NCBI GenBank assembly: GCA_030760725.1
Contig: JASWHV010000003.1
Location: 116,344,153-116,408,152 of the forward strand
DNA from: Neostapfia colusana
Lineage: Eukaryota > Streptophyta > Magnoliopsida > Poales > Poaceae
DNA length: 64,000 nt
Direction of reading: 5' to 3'
Notes under the pieces: generated by a model
Database searches by the model: none
What the model was told of the DNA's origin: nothing
What the model saw: only the letters and a program-made list of their open reading frames with translations
Part shown: positions 1 through 13,000 of the stretch, in pieces
How positions within the stretch are numbered: position 1 is the stretch's first letter
Layout of the letters: every line of letters starts with the position of its first letter
Position numbers and translations under genes: made by a program

Positions 1-651
1 TTTCATTGGTATCGGCATGATACAGAGCGTAGAGCGCAAGATCATTGAACGCCCTGGAGTATTCCAGCGCGTTCTGGCTTCCTTGCTGCAGGAGTAGGAA
101 CTCCTGCGTCTTCCTCTTCATGATACCCAGCGGTATGTGATAGGCCCTGAAGGCCGTCCGGAATTCCGTCCAGGTCATAATGCACTCGGTGGGTTCTGAG
201 GCGCAGAAATTCGCCCACCAAGCGCTCGCGGATCCCTGAAGTTGTTGGACCGCGAATTGAGTCTTGTGCTGCTCACTCACTTGGAGCAGCCCGAACTTCA
301 TCTCCATCGTGCGGAGCCAGTTGTCCACATCGATGGGTTCATCCGCCCTTGGGAATACCGGGGGATGAGTCGCTAGAAAGTTGGAGTAGGAGCTTTGTTG
401 GCACTCCTCGAATCTTGACACCTCTCTGGTCGAGACGTATTCACAATAAGGGTTTGCAGCAACTCCGTGTGCTGCTGATGAGAACCCGCCATCGCCGCAA
501 CGATGCCGGCCAATGTAACCGTTGGTGGTGGCGGTTGTTGCTGTTGCTGTTGCTGCTGTTGCTGTCCCGAGAAATCCTCGGGAGGCTGTTGGGAGGTCTC
601 TCCCCCCTGACTGGAACCCCCAACGTCTGGGTTGGCACGAGTGCGAGTCAT
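1..651 (-). pseudogene. gag fragment of element F, frameshifted
   Basis: This is the N-terminal part of a Ty3/gypsy capsid (gag) gene. I start it at the ATG at 651 (MTRTRANPDVGG), which follows the splice-acceptor-like TTTCAG, rather than at an upstream in-frame ATG at 681 that would lie inside the presumed intron. The protein has a run of about ten glutamines near residue 35, encoded by CAG/CAA, and then the segment ETSQQPP..TVTLAGIVAAMAGSHQQ seen in the C copy. A one-base deletion relative to C, near 400-415, breaks the frame and gives a stop at 373. The rest of the gag core continues in another frame to the window edge. No zinc knuckle is in the window. Confidence 0.8.
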
Positions 652-665
652 TCTGAAATTAAAAA
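652..665 (-). promoter_or_regulatory. predicted 3' splice site before gag of F
   Basis: On the minus strand a T-rich tract ends in TTTCAG, followed by a single A and the gag ATG. The same arrangement occurs at gag of C and E, and ORF0 starts also follow AG acceptors. It is predicted from sequence only. Confidence 0.5.
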
Positions 666-925
666 CAGCAGCGATCAGCACATGTCATACTTAAAATTCC
701 ACATGAAACAGTAGGTATTGAAGTGACACATGAAAAATTTGCACAACATTCACATATATTGATAAAGCATAAACTTTATACAAGATACATTATTCTCAGG
801 TCTCCGAGAAGTCGTGCGCATGTCGTCACTACCTATACATACCCTACTGTCTACACGACATGTCACCGATTACAAAAGTTTTCTCTTACACCACCCTCGC
901 TGCCCTATTTGGCAACAGTAACCCA

Positions 926-1831
926 CTACTCGGAGTAGAACTCGACCTCCTGTGGGTCGTCCTCCTCCGCTACCCCTGCTGGTGGCTCCGGGTCCATGAC
1001 CTTCTCTTCCGGTTCGGGTTCTCCCATTGCTGGAAGACCCAAAACCACAGGTACAGCACCCACCATTGGTATGCCCAATACCGGAGGTACGAGGTCCTGC
1101 AACGCGTGCACCTCGTGCATGGCCTAGTTGTAGTCCTCTTTCCAGCCTTGCCCCTCCTCAATAGTGTCATCACGCTCTTGAGTGAGGACCTCATTCTGCT
1201 GGGTCAGAGTATGCACTTGTTGTTGTAAAGCCGTGATGTTGACGCGGCTTTTCTTCTTTGCCTTCTTCAGACGATGCAACTGATTGTGTTGTTCATTCAG
1301 TCGCTTTATCGTCGGAAGGAGAACATTGCGATGTGCTCTGTGAGCACTCTCAAAATGATCTCCACGGCTGTTGCTCTCCTTGAGCTTCACGGCAAGACAA
1401 TCCGTATGAACAGCTTGGCTGTCCATTACGGCTTTTCCTGCCCTCAATTGGAGGCTGAGGTTTGCCTCTGCGGGGTTGTACCTTGGGCAACCCGGATCTG
1501 TTGCCTCCATGTACCTTTCCCCCCACACATGATTAGCTCGTCCCTCCACCAAGAGCGCGTATGAAGTGCCCTCCATAGCTCTCACGTGTAGTTGGCAGAA
1601 AAGCGACAAGGTGTCGCGGGCTGCCACTTGCCACATTTCGTCCGGCTGTCTACCTCTCACCGTGACGGTGAACGGAACCCAACCGGTTGGCGTAGGTCCC
1701 TTGGCGAGGTACTTCGGCATTTCGATGTACCCGAAATATTGAAACATTTGCTTCAACACTTCTGGATAACCGCTGCGGTGAGAACAGTGGGACACCACCC
1801 ACCCGTTCTCCAATTGTCTATCCGCTTTCAT
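926..1831 (-). pseudogene. ORF0 of element F (extra gene upstream of gag), one in-frame stop
   Basis: This is the F copy of the extra gene found between primer site and gag in this family. It aligns along its length with the intact 314-residue ORF0 of C (44941-45885). The shared N-terminus is KADRQLENGWVVSHCS, the centre is coiled-coil, followed by a lysine-rich cluster and an acidic C-terminus ending EEDDPQEVEFYSE. I start it at 1831, directly after an AG acceptor, not at the ATG at 1843 that lies upstream of that acceptor. One nonsense codon (TAG at 1124-1126) replaces a glutamine codon (CAA in C), and the frame stays open on both sides, so the damage is slight. No known domain is recognised and the function is unknown. 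Confidence 0.75.
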
Positions 1832-3335
1832 CTGTAGAAACATATTAGGGAAATGTCAAATAAATATTTGAACAGTAAACCATTGAGTTATAACATAAAA
1901 CATGTCATTGAACTCCTAACACTTGGAAACATAGTTCAAACTCAATCAAATTTGACTACTGATCTGCTGTCCAAGATGACAGCCCTGACCAGTTTCCATT
2001 TCAACCTGATTTAGACCATCCTAACAGCAAAAACAATTCTGGATCTAAACATAAAAGTTAAAGATAACTTAAATAGCTTTCCAGAAAGTATTTTCTTGGC
2101 CTAACGTCTGTACTGGTTCAAAAGTTATGAGATTTCAAATTTGACAGAATTTCTGCAGAAAAATGGACAGCACCTCCCTGCTTGAGGTACTGATTTTGAT
2201 CCAAGAATTCCAGTTAATTCTTTACCAAATTTGACAAAACTTTCTGTTACAAAGTTGTAACCCATCTCATGAAATTTTCAGAACTACCTCATTTTCTATT
2301 TTTGTATTTTTGTGCAGGAAGTTATTCTCAATTTACAGAGAGTTACAGAGAGTGTTTGCTCTGCCCTGTTTTCTGGACAGTTTCAATTCTACTGCATTTT
2401 TCGATTGGTTAAGGGATGAAACACCTCTGGACATCAACAAGAAAGTTGTAAATATCTTCCAAAGCTTTCCATAAATGTATCATATGAACCCAACCTTGAA
2501 AGAACTCAACCTCTAACCTCTGATTAACTTCAGCCTTATTTCGGCTGAAAACAGGGGACTCTGTCCTTAGTATCCTATAAGTTGAAAACTTGTTAACTTT
2601 AAATATCCTGGATAATGGAAGGATTTACATCAAAATTTTAGTGCTCGAGATTGAAACTTTTCAGTTTTACAATAAAGTTGCTCATTTATTGGGGTGTGAC
2701 GTCGATGCGTCACCAGTTCATGTCGGTACTACGTTCCTCACAAAGAAAAACCTATACCGGACTTAGCCGGCTTCGTTAGTTCAGTGGCACTAAATGTCTC
2801 TTGCACACGGATGCTACATGACTACCATTTCATGGTTATACTACCTGCAAATAACTCATACAATTGTCAGACTCGGCTGCACACTGAGCCCGGTATCCAT
2901 ACAGTTAATACACCCGGCCGTCATCAGTCGCCCGGATGTTCTCAAGCCAAACACGCCTTGAGCTATGTGTTCACGTTACTGACCACGTGACGGTGTCTCC
3001 AAAACTTGACCAAAGCACGCCAGGGAATGGCGTTGCTCGAATACCCCAAATGACATGAAGAGTCGTAGAGGATATTAAAGCGGGTCGGGTTACCTGGCAC
3101 CCGTGGGGCTCCACCCTTCAGCTTGTGCGCACTGGTGGACAGCGCTTACGTGCACCCCCAAGACAATAAAATGTCCCGAGATGCACGATTTTCTGACATA
3201 AGCAAATAGGTTATAATGCCACTTTATATACACTAATAACATCCTTATATGGGCTACTAACTCGTTCCTCACTGAATTTTTGAAAAAGATGACCTTTGTA
3301 GTGCGTTAAACCTCAAGCGAGTTCTGATACCATGC
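1832..3335 (-). other. untranslated leader of element F
   Basis: This 1.5 kb lies between the 5' LTR and ORF0 and holds no believable coding region. It is alignable with the C leader (45886-47384), including a distinctive block near 2695-3120 that starts with GATGCGTCACCAG. If the predicted splicing is real, all of it is intron. The 14 bases before ORF0 form a T-rich acceptor ending in CTACAG. Confidence 0.6.
3321..3332 (-). promoter_or_regulatory. primer-binding site of element F (Met-tRNA type)
   Basis: On the minus strand this reads TGGTATCAGAAC, matching the 3' end of plant initiator Met-tRNA except for one base (usual TGGTATCAGAGC). It lies three bases inside the LTR end, which fixes the element as minus-strand. 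Confidence 0.8.
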
Positions 3336-6300
3336 TGACGCGACCCCACGGCCTCGTCGAGCCAGGATCACGCTGAGGGGTGCTGCGTTGCACAGCACTA
3401 GATAACGCACATCAAAGATAGAAAGCAGAAGCAAAGTTTTATTACATAAACCAGTTTATGAACATTTTTACAACAAAATAGTTTAGTCTACACTCATGGG
3501 CGTAGACTATGCATCGAGTTCACGTTCAGCCCGTGAACGCGTCTCCGCTAGCACGCACACACACTAACATGGCGGCGTGCACGACTCCCACTCGACGGGG
3601 TTTCCCTCTTGGGGTTCCGTCTCTTCCTCGGGGTCCCTTCCTCATAAACCCCTGCAAAAGCTTCAAACACAAGCAGTGAGCACGATCGCTCAGCAAGTCT
3701 GACCCGTCTCTCCTATACATGAAACTTCTACATGAATGGTTTTAGGGTACATGAGGAAAAAAAGTTGCAAAGGACTCTCCTAATTATTGGGATCTTACTT
3801 TCAAGTTTTAGCAGCAGGTTGTGGAGAACCTTACGCTAAGGAACATGAGAGAGCCGCAATCAAACAAGAAACACATTTATCTCATGTACTTTGCCCAAAG
3901 TTGAAAAGAACTTTAATTAGCTCTAAACTACAACAAGACATTAACAAGCAAAGTATATCTTTCAAATCAGCAGACTTTTAACATGTATCTAGCCTGTTCT
4001 TTCTATGTCACGGTACAGTGAACAAGTGGTACTCGCTGACCGTGAGGGACAGCGATTATAGTTGATTTACACCTGTAGGGTTACCCAAATAAGCCGTCAC
4101 GTACGCCCGCACTCGATGTTGCCTACAGCAACCATCATGGACGTCGTAGGCAACCACCTTTCACCCGTCAGCCAAATATTGAACCGGTCCTATCGTCCCG
4201 AGCAAGAGGTCTCTCCACGTGCATCTGCAGTGCCTCCAGCCGATTTACACCTCAAGCTCTCAACCGACCCTCTGAACGACAGGCAATGCCTCAATACCCA
4301 GCTACCCGAGTTACATCGGTTTCCTGGTTCCCATATAGCCGGTAGGTCTTCGGTACTGTTCTAGCTTGTTCAACAGGCCCACACACGACTCGGTCCTCAA
4401 TCGACACAAGCGGAGCTATGGCACCCAGGACCCAATGTCCTGCTGCCCTTACTCTCTGCTCAGTCTCATTTTTATTGCCATGTGTTTCATTTGCTATCTT
4501 TACCCGAGCTATGTGCCTCTAGCCTATTCTCGCGAGTAGTTCCGATTACTCGGCTTGTACTGAATCCTACACTATCTTAGCATTGCATTAGCTAACGAGG
4601 TTATCAAACCTAATCCCAACCCATGGTTTTCTTGGCTATGCATCTGGATTTCAAATAAGACTCTAATGCAAGAATAAGTGTGTGCTCAAAGTATGTTCTG
4701 AAAACAGTAAAAAATTTTAAAAAGGATTAATGAAAACCGGAGCTTGCCTTGCTGCTCTTGGTCGTAGACTAGCTGTTCCTCTGGAGTGATGAAGTCTAAG
4801 ACTTCGGGTTCCTCCTCAACCTCAGCGACTACATATGATAAATACAAATATGTATCAATTTAAATGCATTTGTATTGAAGTTAAACTTGTGAGAGTTATA
4901 AGTCTTGCTAGACAGACCCAATGACTCTGAAGTTTTTATAGTGGTTTGGATACAACCTAAACAGGGACTTGATCAAGTTTCATTTGCAGCAATGCTCAGT
5001 TGAGCTCGCCACAAATAATTATGTACTTGGCCTTAATTGGAGCTCCTTGGGTGTTCTAAGGATTTTCATGGAGCAAGCCATGACTTTATGAAAACTAGAT
5101 TTTCAGAGGGTTCTAATAGAGTTGGTCTCACTTAATTTGAAAGTTCCTAGCTAAATATATGAGCTAAACAATTTCAGAGAATTTCTGAAAAATGTTTCTG
5201 GACATTTTTCATTTTCTCTGGAACAGTTTTATTAATTACACCATTAGGTCCACCAAATGAGCTCAAATGGATCTGAAATTTTTATGGTATCTCAGGGATA
5301 TTTTGGTGAACATCCTAGCAATATTTCAGAACTTTCCTCCAGAGGGTTATCCAGCTAAAATTCTAAACAGTTTAAATTTTGAAGAATTAATTCTGGCTAA
5401 ATAAGGATTTTCATAGAGTGAAACTTGATTTGATGGAAAGTACTCAGAGAGCTGAATCTAACAAAATTTGGTTCAATCGATTTAGAGTTTCCTAGCCAAA
5501 GTTATGTGGGTTTGAAGTTTGAACTAAATCTAAAAATCGGGGAAATGTTTAAATGCTGCGCGTGGGACCGAGCTATGTGTCAACTTCTCAGCGGTCGACA
5601 CACGGGGCTACGGAGTCTTTCGCGTGCAGACACACCCGATCCGGTGCCACAGCAAATCCTGGTTTTAGAATATTGGCCGCTGACATGTGGGACCGGGGGC
5701 TTCGTCTACCTCCGGCCTCCCACGCTCGGCCGCCGCGAACCCTCGCCGGAGTGCTCGCCGGTAACCTCTGCCGTATGCCAAACTCCATGATCTTGGCCGC
5801 CTCTTCCTAATTCCTTCTGGGGAACACGATGCTGGGCGGAGCTTGTCGTGACAATCACCGGAACACGGCCGGCGACGAGCGGAGGCTTCGGAGGAACTTC
5901 GGGCGCATCGAACGGGCTTCTGAGCCTCTCAAACAATCGAGTAAATTGCCGTAGAGCATCAGTGCACCCTAGGGAAGCTCGGCATGGGCTCAAGGCAGCT
6001 CGGGGGAGGTCCTAAGTAAGCTCTCACCGTGCGCCTGATGCTTCCCGAATAATCCGCCGTTGGCATGCTTGGCAATACGCCATGTACAGGGGTTTTGATG
6101 CTAGGTGTTGTGAAGCCAACTTGTGCGCTACTGCGTCTAGTTCCTATATGTGAAGTTTTGTGGACATTAAACGAGAACCAAACGGGAATTTCAAAGTTTA
6201 TTACCCGAAGGTGACTTTGCACCGGCTGGAAGCAAACTGCAAATTTCGCCGTCGACGCTCAACCTCTTAGCTCAGCTTCAGAGGTGAGCTGTAGGAGGTC

Positions 6301-6517
6301 CTTGCACGTCCGGAAACAGCTTGGCTTGGCCGTGACAAGCCCGGGGTGAGGCTGCCCATGAGAGCACCTCCTCTCGGCTTTGTAGCAGCCGCTGCGGAAC
6401 GGTGTGGTTCACGGTGTATGGAGCACGAGCTCACTTGGTGACGGTGTGAGAGGGTTGTGGGGAATCCTATGGTGCCGTTTTGCAGCTCAGCCGATGCTCA
6501 CACGCGAGTTTGGCGGT
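3336..6517 (-). repeat. LTR shared by elements F and E, left segment
   Basis: This is the left three quarters of a 4.04 kb LTR, interrupted by element A at 6518. It starts TGACGCGACC next to the F primer site and matches the LTRs of element C over most of its length, with obvious divergence. The other segment is 19259-20118, which ends in TTACA as the C LTRs do. The join is supported by the GCGGT duplication on both sides of A. It is the 5' LTR of F and also abuts the gag of E on the other side. It contains only chance open frames, among them GC-rich ones near 5506-6222. Confidence 0.85.
6513..6517. repeat. target-site duplication of element A, left copy
   Basis: GCGGT here and GCGGT at 19254-19258 flank the two outer LTR ends of element A. 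A perfect 5 bp duplication is what a Ty3/gypsy integrase makes, and it shows that A arrived as a single intact insertion. Confidence 0.9.
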
Positions 6518-9500
6518 TGTCACACCCGGTTTTTCCGAAGAAACAACCAAGTGAATATCACATGTATGCCAGGATCATTTTCTCATACATGTGATGACAA
6601 ATAGTGAAGCATCATTTATTACAAGCCAGGTGTCGAATATAAATAAGTCTTACATAATAAATGTCTCGATGGACAATAATAAGTTCATCACAAGTAAATA
6701 AACTAGCAGCGGAATATTATTCTTTAGGGCTCCATCACAGGTGTTGCCCGGGGGTCTTCATGAACCTAGAAACCTTCCTCGGGTCCAAAATCTTGGTCAT
6801 TATACACCATCTCATTATCTTGACCTGAGCAGCAATATAAACCAACAAATATGCAAGGTTGAGTACCAATGGTACTCAGCAAGTGTGGGAAAATTATATC
6901 ATGCATGGCTAGAACAAGGAGAGGTTGAACTCATGGTTAAAGCACTACGCAATTAATACCTATCACCTTAGCTTATTAAGCACCTACATTACTACACAGG
7001 TGAAATGGTTCCAATCTCCCATCCCATCATCATAATCCAATAACCATAACATCATTTCCAATGTTAAGCTCCCCGCTTAACATTCACAACCATCAATCCT
7101 CTAATCATGAATAAGTCCAGGCCGCTCTTAACCGTGAGCACGGCTGTCAAGACAGTTTTTAACTCTGCAGAGTTTGTACCACTGTACCCACAAGTAGTGA
7201 TTTCATCCCCCGTTGCCGGGTGGACTAAAAGAACCTCCATTATGCCAGTGGCTACGAACCACATTCACACTTCCCAGGTGTGTGGCCAAGAGATCACTAC
7301 GAAGCCTTTACAAAGGGATTCCCGACGAGCGTGGGCCCACTGAGGTTTCACCCCTAACAGCATACAAGAGGCTCCAACCCCGCTGCAGTGGCTCCCTCTT
7401 GAGCCTTGCGGTTCATATGGCAGTCCAGCTGACTCCTATTCCCCGCACCATCCAACACACCCATACTACGCCGGGGATACACCTAATTAATTGGCTAAGC
7501 TGCCCCATCTCAGCATGTGGTTGGCACTGTAAAGCCGGGTTACATGCTCCATGAACCGGTCCTTAGGATCCAGGCAAGTACTAAACACAAACCCAAGTCT
7601 CGTGCACCCAGCACACAACCAAAACATCCAACTTGCCTTGATCCCTACCTCTACGTAACTCACAATAGCTCATTCAAGAGTATGGTAAAATAAACTGATG
7701 ATCTCATATCCCAAATATCCCATTCTAAGCATGGCTAAGCATATGCATGTAAATAAATGACATGACAAAATAAATCCCAACCCAAGCTACAAGGAAACAA
7801 GGTAATGCAATTCTAGGGAAACTTCCTAACATGGGTTTCATATTTCATTTGACAATGCAAATAATTCTATCTACACATCCTAGCATAGGATCAAAGTGGT
7901 CAAGGACACTTGCCTCCTTCTTGCTGCTCTTGAAATGGGTAGTCTTGGTCTTGGAATTGAATAACTTGTTCTTGAGCAGGTTCTACCTCATACCATCACA
8001 CATAGCAAAAGAAAAACAACAATCATAAGACATAGTTCACACTTCTACTTCATACAAACCACACATTCACATTTATGAAAGTTTCTTTACCATTTTATGT
8101 GTTGTGGATACTCTATGTGTGTTGATTTGGGGCTTGCATACACTTTCATTTACATGTGTAGGATTCCTACTTTGGTGTTCATATTTATACTCACATACTA
8201 TATATATATATATACATATATATATGTGTGTTTCAGTTTTAAATAAATTCCTTATATATTAAACTACCAAGTATGTATGAAAAGTATTTTTCTTCTCCAT
8301 ATGTGCCTTCATAATTTCTATCAACCCTAAACTGAATTCTTTATACTTTAGAAACTCCATTTATCATTTACTAGTTTCTATATTTTCAGATTTATATTCT
8401 TATGCATAATTGTGTATTTTATTATTAAATTAGTAATACACACTACCTAAACAGATTAGGTTCTGGTCCTAAATAATTTAAGATCATATTTTGACCTTGG
8501 CTTCTGATGTATACTATTTCATAATTATTTTCCCTATTTTTCTTTAACTATTCTTTACTTAAAAATGTGTCCCTACACTATTAAATGTGAATAATAGATG
8601 AAACAGATTTATTTCAGCCCAAAAATATATTTTTATCTCACTCCAAAGTTTTTTTTTAAGTACTGAGAAAGTTTTTAATATTTTTGACAATTATGTTTGT
8701 CCCCCTTTTTAATATTTAAACACTAGTTACATTTTCAATTTTCTAAATTAAATACTAAACAGGGCTAAAATAATGAATTCACCCCATTACAGGGTCTATA
8801 ATATTATTTTCATAATTTCCAGGGGTCTAGCTACACTTTTCAGAGGTGTTTTTCTTAATTTCTATTAAGTCCAGGGGCTAAAACTGATTTTTAAATGAAT
8901 TTACATGATTTTCTGGAGTTCCAGGGGCTAGATCTGAAGTTTCCGGGGCTAGCTCTCAATTCCAGAGAACCCCAGGGGGTAGCACGTAAGAATTCCAGTC
9001 TTTATAACGCGGGGCTGACGTGGACCGTCTGATTTTAAACCGACGGCTGAGATTATAACATCGAACCGGTACGCGGGGCTTTAAAGTCTACCGTGCGATT
9101 TAAAATAAACGGCGCACAAGCGGCCACGTCGCTCTGATCGAGCGCGGGCGGCGCTGCCGGCGGCGCACGGCGGCGGGAAGCGGCGATCTCGCCGGAAACT
9201 TTCGGATCCTCGAGAATTCTGCCTAGAACTGTGATCTTATGGCCTAGATCGGTAGAGGGGAGGTCAGGGATCTCACCTCGGGGGTTTTCTCGAGCTCGGG
9301 GGTCCTGGAAAGTGCTCGGCGGCGAGGTCCGAGGCAAAACCACGGCGAAGCTCGTCGGAGCTGGATTTGCACCGTAAGTCTTCGGGTTTTCTGCACCTGC
9401 AAAGTTCCCCGGAGGCGGTGGATCAAGACCAACGAGTTAGATCAGAGTTTCCGAGCTTAGATCGGCCAGAATTCACCGGCGAAGTCTCGGTGCTCACCGG

Positions 9501-9978
9501 AGTGAAAATCGGCGATCGCGTGCGAAAAACTGATCGGATCGGTTGTTTTTATAGCCGGGGGAGGGCGGTGGTTCTGTTGTGATCGAGTTAGAGTCCTCAG
9601 GGTCCAGAATTCTGCTGCGGAGCGCGGTTTCCCGATCGGTTGCGATCGCGCGCGCGCGGAGAAGAATCCGGGGTCGCGGGGTTAGGGATGACAGGCGGGT
9701 CCCGCATGTCAGCGAGGGGCAGCGCGGCGCGCGCGGGGGCGGGCTGCGCGGGAGGTTGCTGGGCCGGCTGGGGTTTCGGCCCACTGGCCAGTTTTTTTCC
9801 GGTTTTCCTTTTTCTTTTTCATTTCTTTTCTGTTTTGAGTATAATTTGAATTCCAGTTTGAATTTGAATTTTTGCAAAACATGCAATACGTCCAAAAATT
9901 TCTAAATTCCCCTCTGAACATGGTTTATGGTTCTAAATCCAAAGATTTGAATCTTGACTAAAAATTTGGGGTGTTACA
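6518..9978 (-). repeat. 3' LTR of element A
   Basis: This 3461 bp LTR is nearly identical to 15791-19253. It holds a GC-rich promoter-like part (about 9000-9780) with a TATA box at 9546-9553, an AT microsatellite at about 8197-8226 and an AT-rich middle. The short open frames in it occur identically in the other LTR and are not genes. Confidence 0.95.
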
Positions 9979-10000
9979 GCTCTACCCCCCTTAAAAGAAA
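9979..10000 (-). promoter_or_regulatory. polypurine tract region of element A
   Basis: On the minus strand TTTAAGGGGGGTAGAGC runs directly into the LTR start TGTAAC. A G-run next to the 3' LTR is the expected primer for plus-strand DNA synthesis. Confidence 0.75.
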
Positions 10001-10016
10001 TCTCGTCCTCGAGATT
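9999..10016 (-). other. small hairpin before the polypurine tract of A
   Basis: On the minus strand AATCTCG, a four-base loop AGGA and CGAGATT form a perfect 7 bp stem, placed between the gag-pol stop and the polypurine tract. Matching hairpins occur in B (31953-31970), C (40062-40078) and, with a changed base, D (56154-56170). Confidence 0.6.
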
Positions 10017-10023
10017 GGTGTTT

Positions 10024-13000
10024 CTAAGAAAACAATTCCGGAAATTGTGCCTTAAGCTCATCTTCCCGTTCCCAGGTGGCTTCCTCCTCTGAGTGATGCT
10101 TCCACTGTACCTTGCACATTCTGATTCTCTTATTTCTGGTGATACGTTCCATTGTCTCCAAAATCTTGTATGGTTGCTCGGCATAAGACAAATCCTCAGC
10201 TACATCCACTTCGTTCATGGGTAACACCTCCTCAGGCGTCCTCAGACATTTCTTGAGTTGCGACACATGGAACACATCGTGCACGTCCGACAGATGAACC
10301 GGCAACTCTAGTTGGTACGCCACTTCGCCTTTTCTTTCCAAAACTTGAAAGGGTCCGATGTATCGAGGTGACAACTTCCCTTTTACTTTGAACCGACGAA
10401 GTCCTCTGATAGGGGACACCTTGAGATAAACATAGTCTCCCACGTTGAAAACGAGCTCTCTTCTTCGTACATCAGCATAACTCTTCTGGCGTGTCTGTGC
10501 TATCCTCAAGTTGTTGCGAATTTCCCTCACCTTTGCTTCGGCTTCTTGTAGCACTTCGGGACCAAACACTTTACTTTCTCCTGTTTGGTTCCAAAATAGG
10601 GGAGTTCTGCATTTCCTTCCATACAAAGCTTCAAACGGTGACATCTTCATACTAGCTTGATAACTGTTGTTATAGGAAAACTCCGCATACGGTAAGTTCT
10701 TGTCCCAACTCCTATTGTTTTTGAGTGCACATGCCCTTAACATATCTTCAAGGATCTGATTGGTTCTCTCCGTCTGCCCGTCAGTTTGGGGATGATAGGC
10801 AGAGCTGAAATTCAGATGGGTTCCCATGGTTTCATGCAACTTCTGCCAAAACCTCGAGGTGAACTGTGTCCCTCGGTCCGACACTATCTTCTTTGGCACT
10901 CCATGGTAACACACAATCCTTGACATGTACAATTCTGCCAATTTGGATCCGCTGTAGCTTTCTTTCACAGGGATGAAATGAGCTACCTTGGTTAGCCTAT
11001 CAATAATGACCCATATTGAATCATACCCGGATTGGGTCCTAGGCAATCCCACGACAAAATCCATGCTGATTTCTTCCCACTTCCATTCAGGCACTTTGAG
11101 TGGTTGCAATAATCCCGCGGGTCGTTGATGTTCTGCTTTCACCAACTGACATGTGTCACATAGGGCAACATGTTCCGCGACATCTCGCTTCATGCCATAC
11201 CACCAATACCTGCTCTTGAGATCCTGATACATCTTCGTACTCCCAGGATGAATGGAATAGTCGGAATCGTGAGCCTCCTTCAAAATTAATTTACGAATCT
11301 CCTTTACTTCTGGCACACAGATCCTTTTCCCGTGCCACACCGTCCCTTGTTCATCCTCTCTAAAACCAGGAGCTTTATTTTCCTTGATGAGCTGTCTGAT
11401 CTCTTGTATCTTCTCATCATTCTTTTGTCCCTCGCGTATGTCTCGCTCAAGAGTGGAGTCCACTTCCATGGCGATGGCTTCACCACTATTTACTAGACAT
11501 AGATTGAGCCTTATAACCTCGTCCTTCAATTCTGCAGGCATATCCTTCAAGCTCAACTTATTGACCTGCACTTTTCGACTCAAGGCATCGGCTACGACGT
11601 TTGCTTTCCCGGGATGATAGTTGATGCCTACATCAAAGTCATTGATTAGCTCTAACCATCTCCTTTGTCTAAGGTTGAGATCTGGCTGTGTGAATATGTA
11701 CTTCAAACTCTTATGATCCGTATATATCTCTGTCCTCTTCCCCATCAAATAGTGCCGCCAAATTTTCAACGCGTGTACCACTGCAGCTAGTTCTAAGTCA
11801 TGTGTAGGATAGTTCTTCTCGTGCTTCCGAAGCTGCCGGGATGCATATGCCACGACATGTCCCTCTTGCATGAGAACACATCCCAACCCGTTTCCAGAGG
11901 CATCGCAGTACACCGTGAAATTCTTCTGCATATCTGGCATAACCAACACGGGGGCTGTTGTCAATCTCTTCTTTAGCTCCTGAAAGCTCGTATCGCACTG
12001 TGGCGTCCAGGTGAATGTGATTCCCTTTTCCAACAGTTTGGTGAGAGGTCTCGAGATCTTGGAGAATCCCTCAATAAATCGTCGATAGTATCCAGCCAAT
12101 CCCAAAAAGCTTCGAACTTCCCCGATATTTTCAGGGGTTTTCCATTTCTGGATATCTTCGATTTTGGCGGGATCTACGGAGATTCCTCCCTCCGAGATTA
12201 TATGTCCTAAAAAGGGAACTCTCTTTAGCCAAAACTCACACTTGCTCAACTTGGCATATAGTTGGTGTTCTCTCAGCCTCTGTAACACCAACCTTAGATG
12301 TTTCTCATGTTCTTCTTCATCTTTGGAGAAGACAAGAATATCATCTATGAAAACCACCACAAATTTGTCCAGATATTCCATGAATACCTTGTTCATGAGG
12401 TACATGAAATATGCCGGGGCATTGGTTAGCCCGAAAGGCATGACAGTGTATTCATACAGTCCGTACCGAGATACGAAAGCTGTCTTGGGAATATCAGATT
12501 GCCTTATCTTGAGTTGGTGGTATCCCGACCTGAGATCAATTTTTGAGAACACGCAAGCTCCCCTCAACTGATCAAACAAGTCTTCAATGCGGGGTAATGG
12601 ATACTTGTTCTTGATGGTCACCTCATTCAAGGCACGGTAATCCACGCATAACCTTTGAGTTCCATCTTTCTTAGGCACAAATATCACCGGAGCTCCCCAT
12701 GGTGAGGAACTAGGGCGAACATACCCCTTTTCCGTCAATTCCCTCAAATGATCCTTGAGCTCTTCTAGCTGCTTGGAGTCCATTCGATAAGGTCTCTTGT
12801 ATATCGGGGCTGTTCCCGGTACTAGCTCGATTGCGAATTCCACGTCACGGTCGGGAGGCATTCCTGGCAACTCCTCCGGAAAAACATCTGGATATTCCCT
12901 GATAGTCCGGATTTCCTCAACTTTCACCTCCACTTGATTTAATTTAATGTCCCTCCTAGGCTCGTGTATCGTTATGAACTTTACTCTTGTGCCACTAGGG

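Larger units (their letters stand above)
1..3335 (-). mobile_element. Gypsy element F, 5' internal part (cut by window edge)
   Basis: Read on the minus strand, this stretch runs from a primer-binding site next to an LTR, through a leader, ORF0 and the start of gag, and leaves the window at position 1. It is collinear with the same parts of element C (44021-47384) at high identity, so it belongs to the same family. Its 5' LTR is the split LTR at 3336-6517 and 19259-20118. The pol gene, if present, lies to the left of the window. Both genes carry disabling mutations, so this copy is not autonomous. I place the family in the Tekay-like chromoviruses, because the C and D copies end pol in a chromodomain-like segment and the LTRs are very long. 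That placement is an inference. Confidence 0.85.

Noticed and set aside
349..714. Open frame on the plus strand with a leucine run
   Set aside because: It is the complement of the glutamine run of gag in F. The same shadow appears at the gag of C and E.
8197..8226. AT repeat as an origin or regulatory site
   Set aside because: It is a simple dinucleotide run that differs by two bases between the A LTRs, typical of microsatellite slippage.
6741..9905. Several open frames of 60-133 codons in the A LTR, some on both strands
   Set aside because: They recur identically in the other LTR because the LTRs are copies. They have no known domain, and the GC-rich ones reflect composition. They are not counted as genes.
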